Shown here: positions 8,184-16,593 of the stretch, in pieces
How positions within the stretch are numbered: position 1 is the first letter of the stretch
Layout: every line of letters starts with the position of its first letter
Source of the DNA: Erysipelotrichia bacterium
GTDB taxonomy: Bacteria > Muiribacteriota > Ozemobacteria > Ozemobacterales > Ozemobacteraceae
Length of the DNA: 34,910 nucleotides
Assembly: GCA_009928855.1 (NCBI GenBank)
Contig: SABV01000009.1
Location: 1 to 34,910 of the forward strand
Direction: 5' to 3'
Notes under the pieces: generated by a model
Database searches by the model: none
What the model saw: the letters and a program-made list of their open reading frames with translations, nothing else
Told to the model about the DNA's origin: nothing
Made by a program: the position numbers and the translations under genes

Positions 8184-8220
8184 CAACAAAAGCCGCGTTG
8201 AGGCGGAGTTTGTTGTTTTT
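8184..8220 (+). promoter_or_regulatory. Hairpin with T-run in the rimP leader (possible attenuator)
   Basis: CAACAAA (8184-8190) pairs with TTTGTTG (8209-8215), and CCGC (8193-8196) pairs with GCGG (8203-8206), separated by a 2x2 AG/AG internal loop. A TTTTT run follows directly (8216-8220). This has the form of a weak intrinsic terminator located between the promoter and the rimP ribosome site, so it could attenuate the operon. The lower stem is A/T-rich, so read-through is probably substantial. Confidence 0.45.
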
Positions 8221-8243
8221 CTGTATAACAGGAGAAAGAATTA

Positions 8244-8726
8244 ATGACGGAGTCAGTTGATAAAATTACAGCTGAAGTTCGACGTTATGTCGAAGATTCT
8301 TTTTCATACGAAATTTTCGATGTCACCTTCAAGCCGGTAAATCGTCAGATGGTTCTTGAGGTTGTCATAGATAAACCAAACGGCGTCACAGTCGAAGACT
8401 GTGAGAAGGTTTCGCGGGGTCTGAGCGACTATCTTGATGAAACAGACCTGATTCATCGAGCCTTCACTCTTGAGGTTTCTTCACCAGGTGTGGAGCGAGT
8501 ATTCAAGCGTCAGGTCGATTACGAGCGCCATATCGGGTGCATGGTTAAATGGACTCTGATTGATGAAGAAAAAGGGTCGAAGGAAGTTTTCAGAGCGCGT
8601 CTACAGGAATTCTCTCCGGAAAAAATAGTTGTTCGTTCAGAAAAAGGACTCCGTGAGTTCCCGTTGACAATGGTAAAGGAAGCACGTGCAATTCTTGAGT
8701 TTCCGCCAAAAATGCAACGAGAATGA
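8244..8726 (+). CDS. rimP: Ribosome maturation factor RimP
   Basis: Small-subunit assembly factor needed for 30S maturation. The 160 residues match the family in length and in the motif LEVSSPGVER (residues 76-85), preceded by DCEKVSRGLSDYLDE, with a C-terminal SH3-like barrel from about residue 90. An AGGAGA ribosome site at 8230-8235 supports the ATG at 8244. It opens the operon and is followed 16 bases later by nusA, the order found in most bacteria. Confidence 0.96.
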   Translation: MTESVDKITAEVRRYVEDSFSYEIFDVTFKPVNRQMVLEVVIDKPNGVTVEDCEKVSRGLSDYLDETDLIHRAFTLEVSSPGVERVFKRQVDYERHIGCMVKWTLIDEEKGSKEVFRARLQEFSPEKIVVRSEKGLREFPLTMVKEARAILEFPPKMQRE

Positions 8727-8742
8727 CAGGGGAGGTATAAAA

Positions 8743-9816
8743 GTGACCAAGATAAATTTGATTGAAGCTTTAAAAGAGGTTATTGGCGAGAAGAACCTGC
8801 CGATGGAGGTTCTGGTTCATGCACTGGAAGAATCTCTAGTGGTTGCCTATCGTAAGAATTTTGATTCAGAAGAAGATGTAAGAGTGACATTAGATGAAAA
8901 AACCGGTGAATTCAAGGTTATTTCGCGCCGTCTTGTCGTTGAAGGCGAAGATCTTGAAGAACCTGATCGCCAGTATACTCTCGAAGAAGCTCGCGAAATA
9001 AATCCTGATGCCAAACCAGGAGACACAATTGAAGAAGATGTCACCCCGCCGACCTTTGGGCGCATAGCAGCTCAGACTGCCCGTCAGGTAGTCAGTCAGA
9101 AGCTAAAGGACGCTGAGCGCGGCATCATATTTGAGGAATATCACAATAAAGTCGGTCAGGTGCTGACTGGCAAGGTTCAAAGAGTTGAACGCGGGCATGT
9201 ATACGTGGAACTGGCAAAGACTGAAGCAGTTCTGCCCCCCAAGGAGCAGATACCTGGTGAAGTTTTTCGCGCCAATGATCGCATCAAATGCTACGTTCAA
9301 GAAGTAAGGCCCACCCCCAAAGGGCCGCAGATAGTTTTATCGCGAAGTTCGGCAAAATTTGTCGAAATTCTTTTTAAGCAGGCTGTGCCCGAGATTTCAG
9401 ATGGTATTGTGGAAATCAAATCTTCTTCTCGCGAAGCGGGTCTTCGGGTAAAGATTTCGGTAGCGACTTCAGATTCAAGAATTGACCCCGTTGGCGCCTG
9501 TGTGGGTCTCAAAGGAAGTCGCATCAAGGGTATTGTAGATGAACTCAATGGCGAAAAAATTGACATTGTGCGCTACAGCGAAAACCCGGTTGATTTTGTC
9601 ATAAATGCCTTGAGTCCGGCTAAAGTACAGTCAGTACAAATATCTGAAGACAAAAGAAATGCGCTGGCAATTGTTTCTCAAGGTCAGCTTTCGCTTGCGA
9701 TCGGAAAAGAAGGTCAAAATGTCAAGCTGGCCTCAAAACTGACCGGAATAAAAATCGACATTAAAACTGAAAAAGACGTTGAAAATCTGGTTTCTGACAG
9801 GAACATTGAAGAATGA
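8743..9816 (+). CDS. nusA: Transcription termination/antitermination protein NusA
   Basis: RNA-polymerase-binding elongation factor that modulates pausing, termination and antitermination. The order is: N-terminal polymerase-binding domain (about 1-125), S1 domain (about 133-200, GKVQRVERGHVYVEL), then two KH domains, with GACVGLKGSRIKGIVDEL in the first and LAIGKEGQNVKLASKLTG in the second. At 357 residues it lacks the C-terminal acidic repeats of the E. coli protein, as in Gram-positive bacteria. The frame is open upstream, but the GTG at 8743 has GGGGAGG seven bases upstream and gives the canonical start VTKINLIEAL. NusA could act on the leader hairpin of its own operon. Confidence 0.96.
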   Translation: MTKINLIEALKEVIGEKNLPMEVLVHALEESLVVAYRKNFDSEEDVRVTLDEKTGEFKVISRRLVVEGEDLEEPDRQYTLEEAREINPDAKPGDTIEEDVTPPTFGRIAAQTARQVVSQKLKDAERGIIFEEYHNKVGQVLTGKVQRVERGHVYVELAKTEAVLPPKEQIPGEVFRANDRIKCYVQEVRPTPKGPQIVLSRSSAKFVEILFKQAVPEISDGIVEIKSSSREAGLRVKISVATSDSRIDPVGACVGLKGSRIKGIVDELNGEKIDIVRYSENPVDFVINALSPAKVQSVQISEDKRNALAIVSQGQLSLAIGKEGQNVKLASKLTGIKIDIKTEKDVENLVSDRNIEE

Positions 9817-9833
9817 CAGCGCGGAGGTAATGG

Positions 9834-12206
9834 ATGGGTATACGAATACACGAAGCAAGTAAAAAATATAATTTAAGCAACAAAGACATGGCAGATTTGC
9901 TGACACAGTTGGGCTATGAAGGAAAAACCAGCCCGCTTGCCGGCCTACCCGACGAAATGCTCGACGTGCTCGACAAACATTTTGCTGGCCAGGGATCTAC
10001 TGCCTCAAAACAGGGAGCTCCCAAAAATGTTGTCGAAACAAAAGGCGAATTAAAAAAAGCTGTCAAACCTGATTTTCAGGAAGAAAAACGCGAAAAACCT
10101 TCTGTTCCCGCTGCTGTCAATAACAAACAACTCCCTGCCGATAACAAGATCAATGATGAGCGTGCTGAAAAAGAAGCCGCTCTTGAAAAGCATAAACTTG
10201 ATAAAAAGAAACCTGGCGTAAAACCTTTGCGCGTCGAGGAAGAAGAAGAAGTTGAAGTCAACAAGCAGATAACTATTATAAAAACTGCTTCTCCTAAGAA
10301 GGAAATTCAAGTTCCAATCAAGAAAAAGAGCGTAAAAACCAAAAGTAAACGCGCTCATTTTTCGAAGAAAGTTCAAGCCGAAATGCGCGAAGCCGAGCGT
10401 CAGACAGAAGCGATCCTGGATCGCAGCGGAAAACCAGCCCAAAAAGAAGAAGACGAGAATGCTCTGCCCAAGATTCTGGTGCCCACAGACATTACCGTTA
10501 CTCAGCTGGCCAAGTATCTTGAAGTGGATGCCGTTGCCATCGTCAAGAAGCTGTTCGGCATAGGCGTAATAGCCAGCCTCAATCAGCGACTCGAAGGCGA
10601 GCATATTCAGATTATTGGCCAGGAATTTGGCAAAGAAATTCTCTTTTCAGAAAATGTTTTTGAAATCGAAGATACACCAGACTCCGAAAGAGATCTACGC
10701 GCCAGACCACCGGTCGTAACCATAATGGGTCACGTCGATCATGGTAAAACCTCTTTATTAGACTACATTCGTAAGACTCATGTAGCTGACAAGGAAGTCG
10801 GAGGGATCACCCAGCATATCGGTGCCTACCAGGTCAAACTTGGTAACGGAACTATCACTTTTATCGATACTCCAGGTCACGAAGCTTTTACAGCCATGCG
10901 TGCCCAGGGCGCTCTGGTAACTGACATAGCAATTCTGGTTGTAGCAGCAGACGACGGAGTGCAGCCTCAAACAATTGAAGCTGTTCATCATGCGCAAGCG
11001 GCCAGCGTACCCATTATTGTCGCGATCAACAAAATGGACAAACCCGAAGCCAATCTTGACCGGGTTAAACAGCAGCTGATGCCGTATAACCTGATATCAG
11101 ATGACTGGGGCGGACAGACGACCATGGTTCCTGTATCTGCAAAAGCCGGAACAGGCGTAAGCGACCTGCTCGAAATGGTTTTGCTGCAGGCAGAAATGAT
11201 GGAACTCAAGGCAAACCCGGTTAAACCTGGCATAGGCACTATAATTGAAGCAAGACTGGATAAAGGTATGGGCCCCATGGCTACCGTTCTCGTTCAGAAC
11301 GGCAGAATCCAGATAGGCGACCATATTATCTGCGGCAGCTGCTTTGGCAGAGTAAAAGCCCTGGTTAATGATGCGGGCTCACGAGTCAAAGAAGCCGGCC
11401 CGGCTTTTCCTGTAGCTATTCTGGGTCTCAATGAGGTCCCGAGAGTCGGCGATAAAATGGCAGTTGTTGAAAGTGCGAGATTTGCCCGATATGTAGGCGA
11501 ATTAAGACAGAAAAAGGCTCGCGAAGAGCGTCTTTCAAGAGATAACCGCATTAAGCTTGCCGATCTGTTCAAACGGGTTACCGAAGGTCAGGCCAAAGAA
11601 CTCAATGTTATTATCAAAGCTGACGTTCAAGGTTCTGCCGGAGCCATGAAAGATGCACTTGAACGTTTGAGCACAGATGAAGTCAAGGTTAATGTCATTC
11701 ATACAGGCGTAGGTGGTATCACCGAGGCCGATGTCAACCTTGCCTCAGCCAGCAACGCTATTATCATAGGATTTCATGTAAGACCAGTGGCCAGTGTTGA
11801 CGATGCAGCCAAAGCCGAAGACGTTGAAATTAAAGTATTCAGAATCATTTATGATGCCATTGACGCAGTTAAACTGGCGCTTAAGGGTATGTATGAACCT
11901 GAATACGAAGAAGAAATCGTTGGTCGTGCTGAAGTGCGCAAGGTTTACAAAATTACCGGCATTGGGGCAATCTGCGGTTCTTATGTTACCAGTGGCGTTG
12001 TTTCAAGAAATGCCTCTGTTCGAGTTATCCGTGATGGCGTAGAAATATACGAAGGCAAGGCAAACTCACTCAAGCGTTTCAAAGATGACGTTAAAGAAGT
12101 CAATGCCGGTTATGAATGCGGTATTGGCGTAGAAAACTACAACGATATCAAAGACAACGATATTCTTGAATTCTTCAGACTCAAGGAAATCGAAAGGGCA
12201 ATCTAA
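9834..12206 (+). CDS. infB: Translation initiation factor IF-2
   Basis: GTPase that brings initiator tRNA to the 30S subunit and promotes subunit joining. The 790 residues begin with an IF2N-type module (MGIRIHEASKKYNLSNKDMADLL), followed by about 150 residues of charged Lys/Glu-rich linker, a second IF2N-type module near 220-270, and the G domain with GHVDHGKT (299-306), DTPGH (345-349) and NKMD (399-402). Domains II to IV follow. GGAGG at 9823-9827 supports the ATG at 9834. The ylxR and L7Ae-like (ylxQ) genes that often sit between nusA and infB in Firmicutes are absent; only 17 bases separate the two. Confidence 0.97.
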   Translation: MGIRIHEASKKYNLSNKDMADLLTQLGYEGKTSPLAGLPDEMLDVLDKHFAGQGSTASKQGAPKNVVETKGELKKAVKPDFQEEKREKPSVPAAVNNKQLPADNKINDERAEKEAALEKHKLDKKKPGVKPLRVEEEEEVEVNKQITIIKTASPKKEIQVPIKKKSVKTKSKRAHFSKKVQAEMREAERQTEAILDRSGKPAQKEEDENALPKILVPTDITVTQLAKYLEVDAVAIVKKLFGIGVIASLNQRLEGEHIQIIGQEFGKEILFSENVFEIEDTPDSERDLRARPPVVTIMGHVDHGKTSLLDYIRKTHVADKEVGGITQHIGAYQVKLGNGTITFIDTPGHEAFTAMRAQGALVTDIAILVVAADDGVQPQTIEAVHHAQAASVPIIVAINKMDKPEANLDRVKQQLMPYNLISDDWGGQTTMVPVSAKAGTGVSDLLEMVLLQAEMMELKANPVKPGIGTIIEARLDKGMGPMATVLVQNGRIQIGDHIICGSCFGRVKALVNDAGSRVKEAGPAFPVAILGLNEVPRVGDKMAVVESARFARYVGELRQKKAREERLSRDNRIKLADLFKRVTEGQAKELNVIIKADVQGSAGAMKDALERLSTDEVKVNVIHTGVGGITEADVNLASASNAIIIGFHVRPVASVDDAAKAEDVEIKVFRIIYDAIDAVKLALKGMYEPEYEEEIVGRAEVRKVYKITGIGAICGSYVTSGVVSRNASVRVIRDGVEIYEGKANSLKRFKDDVKEVNAGYECGIGVENYNDIKDNDILEFFRLKEIERAI

Positions 12207-12214
12207 GGCCGGAA

Positions 12215-12496
12215 ATGGTAGTCGCAATAGGCACTTTTGAAATGCATTTTCCCGAAGTTCACAGCCTGAAGGAAAAACGGCAGATTCTTAGAAGCCTTAT
12301 CGACCGCGTCAAAGCCAAGTTCAACGCTTCTATTGCCGAAGTTGCCAATAATGATTTATGGCAACGAGGCACTATTGGCGTTGCAATGGTGGCCAATGAC
12401 CGTCTCCTGCTGCAACAGATGGCTCAAAAAATTGATGACATACTTGGCGACCACAGCCAGGTTGAAGTCATAGACAACTATTGGGATTACATATGA
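12215..12496 (+). CDS. ylxP: YlxP / DUF503 family protein
   Basis: Small (93 residues) protein of the DUF503 family, usually found between infB and rbfA in Firmicutes and several other phyla. The family features are visible: hydrophobic first strand (VVAIGTFEMHFP), SLKEKRQILRSLIDRVKAKFN, and VANNDLWQRGTIGVAMVAND. Its function is not established; its constant position suggests a role linked to ribosome assembly or translation initiation. It begins 8 bases after the infB stop without a strong ribosome site, and its stop overlaps the rbfA start (ATGA), so translation is probably coupled on both sides. Confidence 0.93.
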   Translation: MVVAIGTFEMHFPEVHSLKEKRQILRSLIDRVKAKFNASIAEVANNDLWQRGTIGVAMVANDRLLLQQMAQKIDDILGDHSQVEVIDNYWDYI

Positions 12497-12837
12497 CCAG
12501 AAGACAGGAAAAAGTTTCATCACTGATTTTGCGAGAATTGTCGGATTTGCTGATGCGCAAAGTCCAAGACCCCCGGGTTCAAGGAGTGCATATTGTCAAT
12601 GTCGATGTAAGCCCTGATTTTCATCTCGCAAGAGTTTTATACAGTTATTTGAACGACAAATTAGCAGCCGAAGACGTGCAAAAAGGTCTGGATTCGGCAA
12701 AGCCGTTTTTGCGACGGGAACTTAACAAAGTATTGCAATTAAGGCTGGTGCCTGAGCTTGCATTTACTTTTGACCCCTCGATTAAGCATGGCGACAAAAT
12801 ACTGGAACTTTTGCGCAATTTAACGCCATCAGAATAA
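12493..12837 (+). CDS. rbfA: Ribosome-binding factor A
   Basis: KH-fold 30S maturation factor acting on the 5' region of 16S rRNA. The 114 residues show the family pattern: N-terminal helix RRQEKVSSLILRELSDLLMRKVQDPRV, then VHIVNVDVSPDFHLARVLYSYL, and RRELNKVLQLRLVPELAFTFDPSI near the C-terminus. An in-frame TTG lies 12 bases upstream, but the ATG at 12493 overlapping the ylxP stop gives the expected N-terminus. A 21-bp gap leads to nrnA. Confidence 0.95.
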   Translation: MTRRQEKVSSLILRELSDLLMRKVQDPRVQGVHIVNVDVSPDFHLARVLYSYLNDKLAAEDVQKGLDSAKPFLRRELNKVLQLRLVPELAFTFDPSIKHGDKILELLRNLTPSE

Positions 12838-12858
12838 CGCCCAACAGGACCCATACCA

Positions 12859-13872
12859 ATGAATGTTTCATGGCCCAGCCCGGAATACGACAGGCAAATA
12901 GAAATCATCTGCGAAAAACTGAATAAGGCCAGAAACCTTTTTTGTATAGCCCATCCTTACTCTGATGGTGACGCGCTGGGTGCTCAGCTGGCTCTTTACC
13001 ATTATTGCCGGGCTGCCGGAAAAAACTGTATCTGTCTAAACTTTGAGCCGCTTGCAGAGCAAATCTCATGGCTCAATGGTGCAGAGGCATGCCAGAATTT
13101 TCTGCCTGAAAACACGCAATTCGACATGGCATTTCTGATGGAAACAACTGAAGCAAAGCGAATGGGCGACAGAGTTGCCTTTTTTGAAAAAGCCGAAACC
13201 ACGGTTCATCTGGACCATCATATTGGTGTAAAGGGCCTTGGTCACATTAACCTTCTTGAAGAAAAGGCTTCGTCCACGTGCGAAATTCTTTATAACATTC
13301 TAGAAAAAACCGGTGTCGAATTGAACAAAGAATGTCGTGAAGCCCTTTATGTTGGCATCATGACCGATACCGGAAATTTTCGTTATAATAACTCAACCCC
13401 ACGTGCCCATGAAATCGTGGCCAGACTCATAAATAACGATCTTCTTGTAGACGAGATATACAAACAGGTTTACGAAAACACAGGATACAAGCGCGTGCTC
13501 ATTCATGGAACCGTCATGGCGCGCACCAGAAGCTTTGACGATGGTAAAATTGTCGCCAGCTGGTTGACTCTGGATGATTTTTCGCAACTTGGCGCCACCG
13601 AGGTAGATGCTGATGGTGCAATCAGGAACCTCAGCTGCATCAAAGGAATAGAGGCTGCCTTGCTTTTTAAGGAAGTGGAGGGCGGCAAAGTAAAGATAAG
13701 TTTCAGATCAACCGGCAAGCTCGATGTTATGGAAATAAGCCGCAAGTTTAACGGCGGCGGGCATAAACTGGCATCAGGCGCACAAACTGATGGCAATATC
13801 GAAGAGGTCATGCAGACGGTCTTATCTGAGGTCTCCAGTTCTCTGCAACGGGAGGTAACTCAAAATGTCTGA
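12859..13872 (+). CDS. nrnA: DHH/DHHA1 phosphoesterase, NrnA-like
   Basis: Probable nanoRNase/pAp phosphatase or a related cyclic-dinucleotide/linear dinucleotide phosphodiesterase. At 337 residues it has an N-terminal DHH domain with AHPYSDGDALGA (His32, Asp36 and Asp38 as metal ligands), DHH at 119-121 and GIMTDTGNFRYNNST, and a C-terminal DHHA1 domain with FNGGGHKLASGA. The position often occupied by a metal-binding Asp before the helix is Glu here (FLMETTE), a variant that may occur in some subfamilies. Lying between rbfA and truB is a common arrangement. It overlaps truB by eight bases. The exact substrate is uncertain. Confidence 0.9.
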   Translation: MNVSWPSPEYDRQIEIICEKLNKARNLFCIAHPYSDGDALGAQLALYHYCRAAGKNCICLNFEPLAEQISWLNGAEACQNFLPENTQFDMAFLMETTEAKRMGDRVAFFEKAETTVHLDHHIGVKGLGHINLLEEKASSTCEILYNILEKTGVELNKECREALYVGIMTDTGNFRYNNSTPRAHEIVARLINNDLLVDEIYKQVYENTGYKRVLIHGTVMARTRSFDDGKIVASWLTLDDFSQLGATEVDADGAIRNLSCIKGIEAALLFKEVEGGKVKISFRSTGKLDVMEISRKFNGGGHKLASGAQTDGNIEEVMQTVLSEVSSSLQREVTQNV

Positions 13873-14815
13873 CGGTTGCCTGGTTGTTTGCAAGCCTCGG
13901 GGCTGTACTTCACATGATGTAATTGAAAAAATCCGGCGCGTTTACAAAATCAAATGTGGGCATGCCGGCACCCTTGATCCGATGGCGCAAGGTGTACTGC
14001 TCGTTTTTACAGGCAAAGCACTCAAGCTCATCAATTTTATTCCCCCTGAACATCTTGATAAAACATATCTGATGAAAGTCTCGCTTGGCACGACCACAGA
14101 CAGTTATGATGCCACCGGCAATATAACGTCGAAGTATGACAAGCCCATCGACTTCAGCAATGAAACACTTATGGGCGCGTTGCGCACTTTCGTCGGAAAC
14201 TATGAACAGATTCCTCCGGCATTTTCTGCAATCAAGGTAGGCGGCAAACGCGCTTATGCCATGGCAAGGGCCGGCGAAGAAGTAAAACTGGCCAGTCGCC
14301 CGGTTCATGTCACTTCAATAAGGTTGATAACCGATTACTACGCAAACGACACAAGACACCTGGTCTTGCGTGTTCATTGCTCCAGAGGCACTTATGTGAG
14401 ATCCATCGCACACGATCTCGGTCAAAAACTAGGATGTGGCGGGCATCTTTCATACCTTCTAAGAGAACGGGTCGGCAAATGGGCATTTACTAATGCTTTT
14501 CCCTTCTGGAAAATAGAAAAGGGCGTTCCTTTTGCTGAGTCTGACTCTTTCGTAAAATTTTCAGATATTCTGCCATTTCCAAGGCTTCGCGTCAGCACCG
14601 AAGGTTGTGATCGCATACGCAACGGTCAACCGATCGGCCGCAAAGATATTGTGAGCCTCGAAACAGACAACCCGGAAGCAACCGATACTGTGCAGATTCT
14701 TTCAGCCGAAGGCAGTCTTATCGCCATTTACGGCACCGGAAAAGACAAGAGTGAAAGCCAGAAAAATGGCCTGAAACTCTTTCCTGTGAGGATTTTTCCA
14801 GAGAATGAAGCTTAA
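13865..14815 (+). CDS. truB: tRNA pseudouridine(55) synthase
   Basis: Makes the universal pseudouridine 55 in the T-loop of tRNAs. The catalytic motif GHAGTLDPMAQGVL is at 32-45 with Asp38; other family blocks are DKTYL, GTTTDSYDATG, QIPPAFSAIKVGGKRAYAMAR and CSRGTYVRSIAHDLG. The 316 residues include a C-terminal extension of the kind found in many bacterial TruB proteins. A GGGAGG ribosome site inside the end of nrnA precedes the ATG. It overlaps ribF by 11 bases. Confidence 0.96.
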   Translation: MSDGCLVVCKPRGCTSHDVIEKIRRVYKIKCGHAGTLDPMAQGVLLVFTGKALKLINFIPPEHLDKTYLMKVSLGTTTDSYDATGNITSKYDKPIDFSNETLMGALRTFVGNYEQIPPAFSAIKVGGKRAYAMARAGEEVKLASRPVHVTSIRLITDYYANDTRHLVLRVHCSRGTYVRSIAHDLGQKLGCGGHLSYLLRERVGKWAFTNAFPFWKIEKGVPFAESDSFVKFSDILPFPRLRVSTEGCDRIRNGQPIGRKDIVSLETDNPEATDTVQILSAEGSLIAIYGTGKDKSESQKNGLKLFPVRIFPENEA

Positions 14816-15749
14816 GAATCTTCTTTCAGGCGATCCAAAAATTGGACCATGTATTCTTGGCATTGGCACGTTTGACGGAGTACATCTGGGCCATCGACAG
14901 CTTATTTCGGATATTATAGCATGCGCCCGCTACAGCAATCTGCCTTCGGTGATTTTCACATTCGACCATTCCCCGAGAAAATTCCTTTCACCGGATATAT
15001 TTAAAGGCTATCTTACTACCCCTGAAGAAAAATTCAGCCTGCTCCTTGCAACCGGTATCGATTATGTTGTATTCAGGCCTTTTGACGAACAGTTTGCGAC
15101 AGTGTCTTACACAGAATTCGTAAACGATATACTTATAGACAAACTTCAGGCAGAAACAACATTTGTCGGATTTAACTTTTGCTTTGGAGCAAACCGCATC
15201 GGCACCTCTGAAATGCTGGGCGAAGAATTATATCGACATGGCCATAAGTGCCATGTTATTGCCCCGGTAAAAGTTGACGACGAAGTTGTGAGCAGTTCAA
15301 TTATAAGAGAAGCGGTCGCTGAGGGAGACTTTGTCAGAGCTAATCGTTTTTTAGGCAGAGAAGCAAGTTTCTCAGGCGAGGTTATTCACGGCGATCATCG
15401 AGGTCGCATCATGGGATTTCCAACCGCTAATCTTCAGCTCGAAGAAAGTCAAAAAATATTGCCGCCCAATGGTGTCTATGCGTGCTTTGCAGACACCCCC
15501 GAAGGCTCTTTTCCTGCAATTGTGAACGTGGGAACGCGCCCAACATTTGAACGTGGCGGGCACCTGCTCGAAGCTCATCTTCTCTCTTTTTCTGGTGATC
15601 TTTATCATCGCACCATAAGAGTCAGATTTGTGAAAAGGCTCAGGGAAGAAAAGAAATTTTCTAATATGCAGGCACTGGTAGAGCAGATAAATAAAGACTT
15701 GGCAACCTGCAGAGAAATTCTGCAGATAAATTTGTCCAAGACTGCTTAA
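14805..15749 (+). CDS. ribF: Bifunctional riboflavin kinase / FAD synthetase
   Basis: Phosphorylates riboflavin to FMN and adenylates FMN to FAD. The N-terminal adenylyltransferase domain (about 1-180) contains GIGTFDGVHLGHRQL and SSSIIREAVAEGD; the C-terminal kinase domain (about 185-305) contains GEVIHGDHRGRIMGFPTANLQL, PNGVYAC, VNVGTRPTF and EAHLLSF. At 314 residues it has the usual length. It ends the rimP operon; the rpsO-pnp pair that often follows is not here. No FMN riboswitch was seen, as expected for an internal operon gene. Confidence 0.96.
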   Translation: MKLKNLLSGDPKIGPCILGIGTFDGVHLGHRQLISDIIACARYSNLPSVIFTFDHSPRKFLSPDIFKGYLTTPEEKFSLLLATGIDYVVFRPFDEQFATVSYTEFVNDILIDKLQAETTFVGFNFCFGANRIGTSEMLGEELYRHGHKCHVIAPVKVDDEVVSSSIIREAVAEGDFVRANRFLGREASFSGEVIHGDHRGRIMGFPTANLQLEESQKILPPNGVYACFADTPEGSFPAIVNVGTRPTFERGGHLLEAHLLSFSGDLYHRTIRVRFVKRLREEKKFSNMQALVEQINKDLATCREILQINLSKTA

Positions 15750-15774
15750 AAGCAAAACAGCCGCGCTTTTTAAG
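15745..15774. terminator. Weak hairpin between convergent ribF and hydrolase genes
   Basis: CTTAAAAGC (15745-15753) pairs with GCTTTTTAAG (15765-15774) with one bulged T and an 11-base loop. It overlaps both stop codons. The stem is A/T-rich and the T-run is part of the stem, so it is at best a weak two-way terminator, but it is the only candidate between the convergent genes. Confidence 0.4.
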
Positions 15775-16591
15775 GGTGGTTGCACCAGCAATCTGTTAAT
15801 TCGCTTATTTTACGGGCGTGTTCACCGGCAGTCATGCTTACATGCGTGCCGCCATCAATGTTTATCAGAGCTTTGCGACCAGAACTTACCGCATTATAGC
15901 CGACTTCGACCGAGTAATCGGGAGCAATCCTGTCTTTGCTGCCATAAATCATGCAAACCGGTGTTTTTACTTCTGAAAATTTGCTCAGATATTCAAATTC
16001 TCCGGTTCTGTCGGTAAATTTTCGCGTTTTTGTCCAGACAAGGGCCTGCAGTATAGTCTCAACCGGCACATTGATTGTAGCAGTTTTAAGCAGATGCCTA
16101 AAAAGATTCAGATCGAACATAGTTGCAGCCGGCCTTACTGCAGCCAGAAAAGAGCAGAGAATACGGCCCAGCAGGCGCACCGGCACAGTGCGATAACCGG
16201 TCAACGCTGCAAATCTGGCCCATGTTTTCATCAATGGCGGATACAGCGGAATAAAAGAAAAATTAAACGGCGATGCTGCTGTTACAATAGCCGGAGCATC
16301 AATTATTCCATGTGCCTGACCAGCCATTGCAAGCATACCGCCCATGCTGTAGCCAAACACAAAAGGTTTTTCGCCTGTTTCAGCGCACACCCGCCGCCAG
16401 ATAACCGGCAGGTCATGGTGCAAATGAAAGTCGAAATCCCAGGGTTGATTACGATGATTTTCGACCGGGTAACTGACCGGATAGATGTCGAAATTCTGAC
16501 TTAAATAATGCCCAAGCCCATTATCCGGAACCGCAAACAGGTTTGCATTGTTGCAGATTCCATGTAACAGTAATAAGGTCGGTTTTTTCAT
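15770..16591 (-). CDS. Alpha/beta hydrolase
   Basis: Serine hydrolase of the alpha/beta fold, 273 residues, no signal peptide. The oxyanion region is LLLLHGICNNANLF near the N-terminus, the nucleophile elbow is GYSMGG, the acid is probably the Asp of YGSKDRIAP, and the catalytic His lies in DGGTHVSM. A lid-like segment rich in Phe, Leu and Arg lies between strands 5 and 6. It starts two bases after the polA stop (ATG at 16591; a TTG two codons earlier overlaps the stop), so the two are cotranscribed. The substrate is unknown; esterase, lipase and thioesterase activities are all possible. Confidence 0.88.
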   Translation of the reverse strand: MKKPTLLLLHGICNNANLFAVPDNGLGHYLSQNFDIYPVSYPVENHRNQPWDFDFHLHHDLPVIWRRVCAETGEKPFVFGYSMGGMLAMAGQAHGIIDAPAIVTAASPFNFSFIPLYPPLMKTWARFAALTGYRTVPVRLLGRILCSFLAAVRPAATMFDLNLFRHLLKTATINVPVETILQALVWTKTRKFTDRTGEFEYLSKFSEVKTPVCMIYGSKDRIAPDYSVEVGYNAVSSGRKALINIDGGTHVSMTAGEHARKISELTDCWCNHP

Positions 16592-16593
16592 AA

